Origin: a bacterium
GTDB lineage: Bacteria > Lindowbacteria > 2-12-FULL-62-27
Length of the DNA: 32,084 bases
Assembly (NCBI GenBank): GCA_016202645.1
Contig: JACQOF010000049.1
Span: 1 to 32,084 of the forward strand
Reading direction: 5' to 3'
The position numbers were made by a program, and so were the translations under genes. The notes below the pieces were generated by a model. It was not told the origin of the DNA, ran no database searches, and saw only the letters and a list, made by a program, of their open reading frames with translations. Each line of letters starts with the position of its first letter. The first letter of the stretch is position 1. Below, one piece after another: positions 1 through 6,091 of this stretch.

Positions 1-204
1 GCCCAGAACGTCGTCCTCACGACGCTGTCCGACATGTGCGGGCATGACATCGGCATGCTCACGACCCTTATCGTCGGCAATTCCCACACGTTCGCGAAAG
101 ACGGTCTGATGGTCACGCCGCGCGGGTACGAGAACAAGTACGTGCTGGACACGGGGGAAGTGCTGGAGGGGCAGAAACCGGGGATATCGTTAAAGATCAA
201 TTAG
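1..204 (+). CDS. cobJ: Precorrin-3B C17-methyltransferase, C-terminal fragment
   Basis: The last 67 codons of a gene that enters from the left edge, read in frame 1 to a TAG. The visible residues include DMLT-like and IVGNSHTF segments followed by MVTPRGY, which match the conserved C-terminus of CobJ/CbiH. That enzyme uses S-adenosylmethionine to methylate C17 of the corrin precursor and contracts the ring. The identification is supported by cobM, the next enzyme of the pathway, lying downstream on the same strand. Only the end is visible, so fusion to another cobalamin enzyme upstream cannot be excluded. The gene stops 10 bases before the left arm of the DUF559 unit that separates it from cobM. 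Confidence 0.85.
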   Translation, partial: AQNVVLTTLSDMCGHDIGMLTTLIVGNSHTFAKDGLMVTPRGYENKYVLDTGEVLEGQKPGISLKIN

Positions 205-214
205 CCGCACTTCA

Positions 215-252
215 CTTCCTCCCCCCTTGCGGGGGAGGCCAGGAGGGGGGTC
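215..252. repeat. Family A arm, left end of the DUF559 unit
   Basis: A pyrimidine-rich then purine-rich imperfect palindrome: a CCCCCC run, TTG, a GGGGG run, then AGG...GGGGGG. It is the inverted counterpart of 584-621, with four mismatches in 38. It lies in the gap between the cobJ stop and the DUF559 start codon. Confidence 0.85.
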
Positions 253-263
253 GAGGTTTCCGC

Positions 264-641
264 ATGACAAACGCACGCGCCATAGAATTGCGAAAGACCA
301 TGACGGAATCCGAGAAAAAGTTGTGGTATCATCTCCGCCTTCGGCAAAGGGACGGCTGTAAATTCCGCCGGCAGCATCCTCTCGGGCCCTATGTGGTCGA
401 TTTTGTGTGTCTCGATAAACGTCTGATCATCGAAGTAGACGGCGGACAGCATGCCGAGCAGGAAGGATACGATCGTGAGCGGACAGCGTGGCTTGAAAGC
501 GCGGGATTTCGCGTGATGAGATTTTGGAATAACGAGATATTGAGAGAGATGGAAGCGGTTCTGGAACAAATCGACCAAACATTGACCCCCCTCCCAGCCT
601 CCCCCTCAAGGGGGGAGGAGGTTGAAGGTCAAATGCCATGA
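264..641 (+). CDS. DUF559 endonuclease-like protein
   Basis: A 125-residue protein of the DUF559 family, which has the very-short-patch-repair/restriction-endonuclease-like fold. Visible hallmarks are E18 in SEKKLW, D46 in VVDF, then IIEVDGGQH with E57, D59 and H63, and the C-terminal GFRVMRFWNNEIL block. The D...ExD...H arrangement suggests an active metal-dependent nuclease; no substrate is known from sequence. Residues from about 108 onward (TPLPASPSRGEE) are encoded by the right repeat arm and are not part of the normal domain. The gene is flanked by inverted repeats, and its TGA overlaps the cobM ATG (ATGA), so the two may be translationally coupled. The family assignment is firm; a role in moving the repeat is inferred from position only. 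Confidence 0.85.
   Translation: MTNARAIELRKTMTESEKKLWYHLRLRQRDGCKFRRQHPLGPYVVDFVCLDKRLIIEVDGGQHAEQEGYDRERTAWLESAGFRVMRFWNNEILREMEAVLEQIDQTLTPLPASPSRGEEVEGQMP
584..621. repeat. Family A arm, right end of the DUF559 unit
   Basis: The inverted partner of 215-252. It is read through by the DUF559 frame as TPLPASPSRGEEV, so the arm forms the C-terminus of the protein. Its core, CCTCCCCCTCAAGGGGGGAG, is shared with the arms at 1429-1467, 7401-7437 and 22961-22996. Confidence 0.85.
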
Positions 642-1471
642 GAAATTCGGAAAATGCACCCGTGGTTTACCTTGTCGGCGCCGGCCCGGGCGACCCGGAA
701 CTCATCACGATCAAGGGCAAGCGCCTGCTGGAGGAAGCCGACGTCGTCGTCTACGCGGGGTCGCTGATTCCTCCGGAAGTTTTAAAGATGGCCGCGTGCG
801 CCGAGGAACTGCATGACAGCGCCAAAATGACGCTGGAGCAGATCGTCGATGTGATTTCGGCGGCTGTCCGCGCCGGGAAAAAAGTTGTGCGGCTTGCGTC
901 CGGAGATCCGACTATTTTCGGAGCGTCCGCCGAGCAGTCGGAGGCTCTGGCGAAGGCCGGGATTGATCTTGTCACCGTGCCCGGCGTGAGTTCCTTCACG
1001 GCGGCCGCCGCCGCGCTCGGTCAGGAACTCACGCTTCCGGAAATCTGCCAGACCGTCATCCTCACCCGCGCCGCCGGCCGCACGCCCATGCCGCCGGCCG
1101 AAAAACTCCGGGAGATGGCCGCGCACCGCGCGGTCATCGCGCTGTTTCTGTCGGCCTCTCTCGGCAAAGACGTCCAGCGGGACCTCATCGACGGCGGGTA
1201 TGCCGCCGACACGCCGGTTGCGCTGGTCTACCGCGTGACCTGGCCGGACCAGCGCGTCGTGCGGTGCCGGCTGGAGGAGCTGGCGGAAACGCTCAAATCC
1301 GAAAAAATAACGAAAACCGCGCTGATCCTCGTCGGCGAGGCTGTCCGCGAGCGCGGCGAGCGGTCGAAGCATACGCGGTCGAAATTGTATGATCCGGGGT
1401 TCAGCCATGAATATAGAAAATCCGTTGGAACCCCCCTCCCTGCCTCCCCCTCAAGGGGGGAGGAGGGATGA
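638..1471 (+). CDS. cobM: Precorrin-4 C11-methyltransferase
   Basis: A 277-residue tetrapyrrole methylase of the CobM/CbiF group, which transfers a methyl group from S-adenosylmethionine to C11 of precorrin-4 in cobalamin synthesis. The N-terminal SAM-binding loop VGAGPGDP is at residues 13-20 and RLASGDPTIFGA at about 85-96. The typical family ending RSKLYDPGFSHEYR is present. After it, residues 265-277 (TPLPASPSRGEEG) come from a family A repeat arm that replaced the original terminus. The ATG overlaps the upstream DUF559 stop, and the TGA overlaps the start of the next gene. Together with the cobJ end this is part of a cobalamin cluster extending left of the window. Whether the pathway is aerobic or anaerobic cannot be decided here. 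Confidence 0.92.
   Translation: MRNSENAPVVYLVGAGPGDPELITIKGKRLLEEADVVVYAGSLIPPEVLKMAACAEELHDSAKMTLEQIVDVISAAVRAGKKVVRLASGDPTIFGASAEQSEALAKAGIDLVTVPGVSSFTAAAAALGQELTLPEICQTVILTRAAGRTPMPPAEKLREMAAHRAVIALFLSASLGKDVQRDLIDGGYAADTPVALVYRVTWPDQRVVRCRLEELAETLKSEKITKTALILVGEAVRERGERSKHTRSKLYDPGFSHEYRKSVGTPLPASPSRGEEG
1429..1467. repeat. Solo family A arm at the cobM 3' end
   Basis: One arm in the same orientation as 584-621. It is translated in frame as the cobM tail TPLPASPSRGEEG. Its purine-rich end (GGGGGGAGGAGGG) lies directly before the ATG at 1468 and would serve as the Shine-Dalgarno sequence of the GH57 gene. No inverted partner is next to it. Confidence 0.85.
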
Positions 1472-3453
1472 GACCGGTCGACTTCTGTCTCGTCCTCCAC
1501 GCCCACCTTCCGTACGTGCGGCATCCGGAGGTGGAGGAGCACGGGTTTGAGTGGTGGTTTTATGAGGCGTGCTGGGAGGTTTACGGGCCGCTGCTTCGAA
1601 TGTTCGAGCGGCTTGAGCATGACTCCGTGCCGTTCCGGATGACGATATCGATTTCTCCGCCGCTTCTGGCGATGTTTTCCGACCAGCTTCTTTCCGAACG
1701 GCTCGAACGGCACTTGAAGCGGCTTGCGGTCCTGACGGAAAAGGAGCGTGAGCGCACGCAAAACACACACTTTGCCGCCGCCGCCGCCCATTTTTATTAC
1801 CGCGTGCGGGACGCGCTTGACGTGTACCGCCGCTACCAGGGCAACCTCGCCGCGGGGTTCCGGCACTGGCAGGACGCGGGGCGGATCGAAGTCATCACCG
1901 CGCCGGCGACGCACGGGTTTTTGCCTCTGCTCCAGAGTTCTCCGGAATGCGCCGCGGCCCAGGTCCGGGTCGGCGCCAAATCCCACGAGAAGTTTTTCGG
2001 ATCCAAGCCCGCCGGGATGTGGCTTTCCGAATGCGCCTACATGCCTGCTCACGACGGCCAGCCGGGCGTGGACGATTTGCTTGCCGACGCCGGCATCCGG
2101 TACTTTTTTCTCGAATCCCACGGCGTGACGGGCGCCACGCCGCGCCCGCCCCGGGGCGTGGCCGCGCCGGTGCTGTGCCCGAGCGGCGTCGTCGCGTTCG
2201 GCCGGGACCCGGAGACTTCGAAACAAGTCTGGAGCGCGACCGAGGGGTATCCGGGAGACGCGTGGTACTGTGAACATCACAAGGATGCCGGATATTTTCT
2301 ATCGGCCGAACAGATCAAGCCCTTCCGTCCGGACCGGACGGGCCGGATTCCCATCGGGCTGAAATATTTCCGGGTCACGAGCAAGTCTTCGGGCCAGAAG
2401 AAAGCCTACGAGCCCCACATGGCGCTTCGCCGGGCGGCGTATCACGCCTCGCATTTCATTGGAAAACGCGCCGCCCAGGCCTACGGCCTCCAAAAGTTCT
2501 CCGGGAACGACTGGCCTGTCATCGTCGCGCCCTACGACGCGGAACTCTTCGGGCACTGGTGGCATGAAGGCCCCAAATTTCTGGAATACGTGTTCCGCAA
2601 GGCCCACGAGCGTCCGGGCCGCCTGCCGTTCCGGTTTGCCGTTCCATCCGACCGTCTCAAGTACCCGGTCTGGCACCGCGCTGTCCCGGCGGCGTCCAGT
2701 TGGGGCGACGGCGGCTATTTCAAAGTCTGGCTGAACGGAACGAATGATGAGCTTCTGCCGCTCATTGAATCCGCGAACGCCGCGATGGTCCGCGCCGTCC
2801 GGGATCACAGCGGGACCAAATCGGAGGTGCGCCGTCGCGCGCTGGAGCAGATGGGCCGACAGCTTCTGCTCGCGCAAAGTTCCGACTGGCCCTTCATCGC
2901 CACGACGTCCGGCGGGATCCGGGAGTACGCGAAGGACAAGGCGAAAAAATTTCTGAAGCGGTTCTGGGGCCTCTATCGCGCGGTGCGGAAGGGCGAAGTC
3001 TCATCCAGGGCGCTGGACACGCTCGAGCAGGACGACAACATTTTTCCGTGGCTGACAATCGGGGCCTGGAAGCCCGTCGCGGCGCCCGCCGGGAATCCGG
3101 ACGGGGCGATGGACCCGCTGCGCGCGGACCTGCTGGGCGTCAAGCCTGTCGAGCCTTTTCTCGGATTTGTCTGGTGGGATTTTTCGGCGCTTTCAAAAAA
3201 AATCGGGAAATCGAAACTCAGTTTGACCGTGAAGTGCCTGACGCCGCCCTTGTTTGAAAAATCAATTCCCTCGAACGCCCCGTCCGGCCGGTGGTACCTC
3301 CACCAGATCCGCCCGGGGTCGCGGTATCAGATGGAGGCCCGGCTGGAACCGGGCGGCGATCTGCTCGCGGTCTCCGTCCCGGCCCTTCTACCGGGAAGAA
3401 CGCGGCCGAAGAAGTGGACTTTCTTTAAGGGAGAAAGGGAGAAAGGGAGATAG
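1468..3453 (+). CDS. GH57 family 1,4-alpha-glucan branching enzyme (DUF1957 type)
   Basis: A 661-residue GH57 protein. The N-terminal HAHLPYV motif is at residues 11-17. WLSECAY contains the presumed nucleophile E188, and PYDAELFGHWWHEGP contains the presumed acid/base D357, matching GH57 branching enzymes. These cleave alpha-1,4-glucan and rejoin it as alpha-1,6 branches in the cytoplasm, in glycogen metabolism. A helical DUF1957-like region follows. Residues from about 560 (FLGFVWWDFSALSKK onward) look like an added beta domain resembling DUF4912, which is less certain. The start overlaps cobM (ATGA) and uses the repeat's G-rich end as ribosome-binding site. The last residues, GEREKGR, and the TAG are encoded by the family B repeat at 3427, so the natural C-terminus has been altered. 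No metabolic link to cobalamin is evident. Confidence 0.85.
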   Translation: MRPVDFCLVLHAHLPYVRHPEVEEHGFEWWFYEACWEVYGPLLRMFERLEHDSVPFRMTISISPPLLAMFSDQLLSERLERHLKRLAVLTEKERERTQNTHFAAAAAHFYYRVRDALDVYRRYQGNLAAGFRHWQDAGRIEVITAPATHGFLPLLQSSPECAAAQVRVGAKSHEKFFGSKPAGMWLSECAYMPAHDGQPGVDDLLADAGIRYFFLESHGVTGATPRPPRGVAAPVLCPSGVVAFGRDPETSKQVWSATEGYPGDAWYCEHHKDAGYFLSAEQIKPFRPDRTGRIPIGLKYFRVTSKSSGQKKAYEPHMALRRAAYHASHFIGKRAAQAYGLQKFSGNDWPVIVAPYDAELFGHWWHEGPKFLEYVFRKAHERPGRLPFRFAVPSDRLKYPVWHRAVPAASSWGDGGYFKVWLNGTNDELLPLIESANAAMVRAVRDHSGTKSEVRRRALEQMGRQLLLAQSSDWPFIATTSGGIREYAKDKAKKFLKRFWGLYRAVRKGEVSSRALDTLEQDDNIFPWLTIGAWKPVAAPAGNPDGAMDPLRADLLGVKPVEPFLGFVWWDFSALSKKIGKSKLSLTVKCLTPPLFEKSIPSNAPSGRWYLHQIRPGSRYQMEARLEPGGDLLAVSVPALLPGRTRPKKWTFFKGEREKGR

Positions 3454-3528
3454 GGAGATAGGGGGAGAAATTCGTATTTCTTTCAATCTTTGACTTTCTC
3501 CCTTTCTCCCTCTCTCCCTTTCTCCCTG
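3427..3528. repeat. Family B two-arm GGGAGAAA repeat between convergent genes
   Basis: The left arm (3427-3470) has tandem GGGAGAAA/GGGAGATA units on the plus strand. The right arm (3495-3528) is the inverted equivalent. The spacer is about 24 bases. Each arm has at least four GGG runs separated by five bases, which meets the usual G-quadruplex pattern on its G-rich strand. The GH57 stop lies in the left arm, and the Rieske stop abuts the right arm. It may act as a two-way transcript end; that is inference. Confidence 0.85.
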
Positions 3529-3828
3529 TCAATCCACCAGGACGTCGTCCCCCACAACCGTGATCTTGGGACACTCGACGGTGACATCCGGATTATTTTC
3601 GCAGGCGCCGGTCTTCACGTCAAAACTCCACCCGTGCCACGGGCACGTCACCACGCTTCCCTCCATCGACCCTTCGCCCAATGGCCCGCCAGCGTGCGGA
3701 CAGACGCCGTTCATGGCGTAAATCTGGCCGTCGACGTTGTAGAGCGCGATGCTCCGTCCGTCCGGCGCGTCGACCGGGATGCATTCTCCGGCCGGGATGT
3801 CTTTTACACTTGCGATTTTGGTTGGCAT
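3529..3828 (-). CDS. Rieske [2Fe-2S] ferredoxin
   Basis: A 99-residue single-domain Rieske protein. The cluster ligands are in CPHAGGPL (C43, H45) and CPWHGWSF (C62, H65), the standard CxH...CxxH pattern. There is no signal peptide or membrane segment, so it should be a soluble cytoplasmic electron carrier of the type that serves ring dioxygenases or nitrite reductases (NirD-like). The ATG at 3828 is preceded by GGAGG about 10 bases away. It stands alone, convergent with the GH57 gene and divergent from the helicase gene. No partner oxygenase is adjacent, so its redox partner cannot be named. The siroheme reductase at 16974 is one possible partner in this window, but nothing links the two. 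Confidence 0.9.
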   Translation of the reverse strand: MPTKIASVKDIPAGECIPVDAPDGRSIALYNVDGQIYAMNGVCPHAGGPLGEGSMEGSVVTCPWHGWSFDVKTGACENNPDVTVECPKITVVGDDVLVD

Positions 3829-3869
3829 GTCTGCGACACCTCCAAATTTGCTCTTGGCTGATTGCTAAT

Positions 3870-3901
3870 GGCTATTGGCTAATAGCTATTAGCAAATAGC
3901 C
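3870..3901. repeat. AT-rich 32-bp palindrome
   Basis: An inverted repeat with one mismatched pair, centred on the perfect 16-base palindrome GCTAATAGCTATTAGC (3878-3893). Related GCTAAT/GCTATT motifs extend it to about 3856-3909. It stands out against GC-rich surroundings. It lies in the divergent intergenic region between the Rieske (-) and helicase (+) genes, so it could be an operator or a dispersed palindromic repeat. I lean towards a dispersed repeat because of the tandem sub-motifs. Confidence 0.7.
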
Positions 3902-3957
3902 AACAGCAAACCTCTCTTCGGTTGCTCCGGCGGACTTTTAACTGGTAACCTGTCCTC

Positions 3958-6006
3958 ATGTCAATCGCCGCGTATCTCGGCCCGAAGGGCCGGTGGCTGA
4001 AGGAGGGGATGGAGTTTCGCCGCCCGCAGATGGAGATGGCCGAGGCGGTGTCCGACGCGCTGGACCGGGGCGAGTCGATGCTGATCGAGGCCGGCACGGG
4101 CGTCGGCAAGTCGATGGCGTATCTTCTGCCGGCGGCGCTCGCGGCGGCCCGCGACAAAATCCGGGTGCTGGTGTCGACCCACACCAAGGCGCTCCAGCAG
4201 CAGCTTGTGGAAAAGGATCTGCCGTTTCTCCAGGAGAAACTCCGGGCGGACGGCATACAATTTTCCTTCGCGCTTTTCATGGGCAGTGAAAATTTTCTGT
4301 GCCTCCGGCGGTTCCACCAGGCCTTTCGGGACTCGGCGTCCCTGTTTGATCAGGACGCCCACGCGGCGGCGCTTGCGCGCGTCAAAGAATTTGTCGATGC
4401 GCACCCAGCGCCGTCCCAGAGCGGCCTGCGGATGGATCTGCCGGAAGTTCCGGAGGAAATCTGGCGGCAGATTTTGCGGGAGAGCGACAACTGCATGTCG
4501 ACCCACTCGCCGTTTTACAAGGCCTGTTACCACCACGCGGCGCAGGACCGGATGAAGCAGGCCGACATTCTCGTCGTCAACCACGCGCTTTTCTTCACCA
4601 ACCTCGCCGCCGGCGGGCGGGTTCTGCCGAATTACGACGCGGTGATTTTCGACGAGGCCCACTCCGTCGAGGAAGTCGCGGCGGCGCACATGGGCATATC
4701 GGTGTCCAACACGTCGATCCGATGGCAGCTCGACCAGCTCCACCATCCCGGGTCCGAAAAGGGCCTCGCGCTGAGGTTCGCAAGCGTCGGGCCGCAGTGG
4801 CGGCGGAGCGTCATGGACCGCGTGAAGCGACTCCGGACTTTGGCGGACGCTTTTTTTGAAACCGTCCGGTCGGCCCTCAAGGCCGGCGCGGAGGAGGCCA
4901 TGCGGATCCGCAAAGCGGGGTTCGTCCCGGACACGCTGTCGAGGCCCCTCGATGACCTGTCGGAACTTTTGCGGGAGGGCCGGGACAGCCTGGAGAAACC
5001 CGAAGACAAACAGGAACTCAAGGCATACGCCGACCGGATCGCCGGGATGGGCGCGAAAATACGGACGTTTCTCAGTCAGGAAGACCGGATGATGGTTTAC
5101 TGGGTGGAAGTCGAGCTCCGCTCGCGCCGGGCGCGGCGCGACCGCGTGACACTGAAGGCCTCGCCCGTGGACCTTTCGAAGACCCTGAGGCAGGCGTTGT
5201 TTTCGAAGGACGGACCGCCATCCATTCTGACCTCGGCGTCTCTCACCGTTCAGAACGATTTTGATTTCATCCGAAGCCGGATCGGCGCGACCGAAGCCGC
5301 CGTTCCCGGCATTTCTCTCGGATCGCCGTTCGATTTCGCCCGCCAGGCCCTCCTGTATATTCCCGAATCCCTCCCGGACCCGGTAGATCGGGAGTCCGAG
5401 GCGTATTATGCCGCCGTGCTGAAGGAAACCCGCGATCTGATTTCCGCGTCGGGCGGCGGCGCGTTTGTGCTCTGCACGAGCCACGACTGGGTCGGGCGTC
5501 TCTTCCGCGATTTGTCGGACGAGCAAGCTCGACTCGCGGATTTTCATTTTTTCAAGCAGGAAGGCGCGCGGTCGTTCGGGATGCTCGATGAATTCCGGCG
5601 GACCGACCGCGCCGTCCTCATCGGCACCGACACGTTCTGGCAGGGCGTCGACGTTCCCGGCGACGCGTTACGGCTTGTCGTCGTCACGCGCCTGCCGTTT
5701 GCGCGGCCCACTCACCCGCTCGAGGAAGCGAGAGTCGAACACCTCCAAAACCAGGGATTCGATCCCTTCAACCGCCACACCCTCCCGACCGCCGTCCTGA
5801 TGCTCCGGCAGGGCGTGGGCCGCCTCATCCGCCGGGAGGGCGACCGCGGCGTCATCGCCATTTTGGATCCCCGCATCCGCACGCGGACCTACGGGCAGGT
5901 ATTTCTCAAGTCTCTGCCGCCGGCCAAGCGCACGACGCGTTTATCGGACGTCCGCTCGTTCTTCACTGGAGCAGGGAGAAAGGGAGAAAGGGAGAAAGGG
6001 AGATAG
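3958..6006 (+). CDS. DinG/XPD-family superfamily 2 helicase
   Basis: A 682-residue ATP-dependent DNA helicase of the DinG/YoaA (XPD-like) group, which unwinds 5'-3' in repair and R-loop or replication-conflict processing. The Walker A EAGTGVGKS has K51. The Walker B DEAH box is at 232-235, followed by typical motifs (TSASL; GTDTFWQGVDVPG; RQGVGRLIRR near the C-terminus). The region that normally holds four Fe-S cysteines has C115, C179 and C190, but Ser184 where the third cysteine is expected. The ATG at 3958 was chosen because the conserved N-terminus (FRRPQMEMAEAV) begins soon after. The C-terminal RKGEREKGR and the stop lie in the family B repeat at 5973. The DinG-type assignment is firm; the exact subfamily is not. 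Confidence 0.88.
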   Translation: MSIAAYLGPKGRWLKEGMEFRRPQMEMAEAVSDALDRGESMLIEAGTGVGKSMAYLLPAALAAARDKIRVLVSTHTKALQQQLVEKDLPFLQEKLRADGIQFSFALFMGSENFLCLRRFHQAFRDSASLFDQDAHAAALARVKEFVDAHPAPSQSGLRMDLPEVPEEIWRQILRESDNCMSTHSPFYKACYHHAAQDRMKQADILVVNHALFFTNLAAGGRVLPNYDAVIFDEAHSVEEVAAAHMGISVSNTSIRWQLDQLHHPGSEKGLALRFASVGPQWRRSVMDRVKRLRTLADAFFETVRSALKAGAEEAMRIRKAGFVPDTLSRPLDDLSELLREGRDSLEKPEDKQELKAYADRIAGMGAKIRTFLSQEDRMMVYWVEVELRSRRARRDRVTLKASPVDLSKTLRQALFSKDGPPSILTSASLTVQNDFDFIRSRIGATEAAVPGISLGSPFDFARQALLYIPESLPDPVDRESEAYYAAVLKETRDLISASGGGAFVLCTSHDWVGRLFRDLSDEQARLADFHFFKQEGARSFGMLDEFRRTDRAVLIGTDTFWQGVDVPGDALRLVVVTRLPFARPTHPLEEARVEHLQNQGFDPFNRHTLPTAVLMLRQGVGRLIRREGDRGVIAILDPRIRTRTYGQVFLKSLPPAKRTTRLSDVRSFFTGAGRKGEREKGR

Positions 6007-6091
6007 GCGGGATATCAGGTCAAAATCGCTGTTGGTGCGGTTGAAAAGGGTTGTCCTTTCTCCCTTTCTCCCTCTCTCCCTATCTCCCTTT
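5973..6091. repeat. Family B two-arm GGGAGAAA repeat, second copy
   Basis: The left arm (5973-6006) has GGGAGAAA units on the plus strand and the right arm (about 6055-6091) is inverted; the spacer is about 48 bases. As at 3427, it lies between convergent genes. The helicase stop is inside the left arm, and the DHH gene stop sits at the outer edge of the right arm. Each arm has four or more GGG runs on one strand. Confidence 0.85.

Larger units (their letters stand above)
215..621 (+). mobile_element. Putative DUF559 unit bounded by inverted palindromic repeats
   Basis: A 407-base segment with 38-base ends at 215-252 and 584-621. The ends are inverted copies of each other, identical at 34 of 38 positions by hand alignment. 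Almost all of the interior is one small DUF559 gene. The segment sits between cobJ (stop at 204) and cobM (start at 638), which would otherwise be about 26 bases apart, so it looks like an insertion into a cobalamin operon. I see no convincing target duplication. The same arms occur without the gene at 7345-7437 and 22904-22996, and alone at 1429-1467. Calling it a mobile element is inference from this architecture; only the sequence structure is seen directly. Confidence 0.55.

Noticed and set aside
201-578. A 125-codon frame antisense to the DUF559 gene
   Set aside because: The sense strand encodes a recognised conserved domain; the antisense product resembles nothing.
205-641. Target-site duplication around the DUF559 unit
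   Set aside because: The flanks at 205-214 and 622-637 share no convincing direct repeat.
1744-1757. 14-mer GAGCGTGAGCGCAC shared with 18024-18037
   Set aside because: A 14-base match is expected by chance among 32 kb of GC-rich DNA, and the flanks differ, so it is not evidence of a shared repeat.
3427-3528. Possible CRISPR array in the GGGAGAAA repeats
   Set aside because: The units are 8-base direct tandem repeats without spacers, in two inverted blocks, and there are no cas genes.
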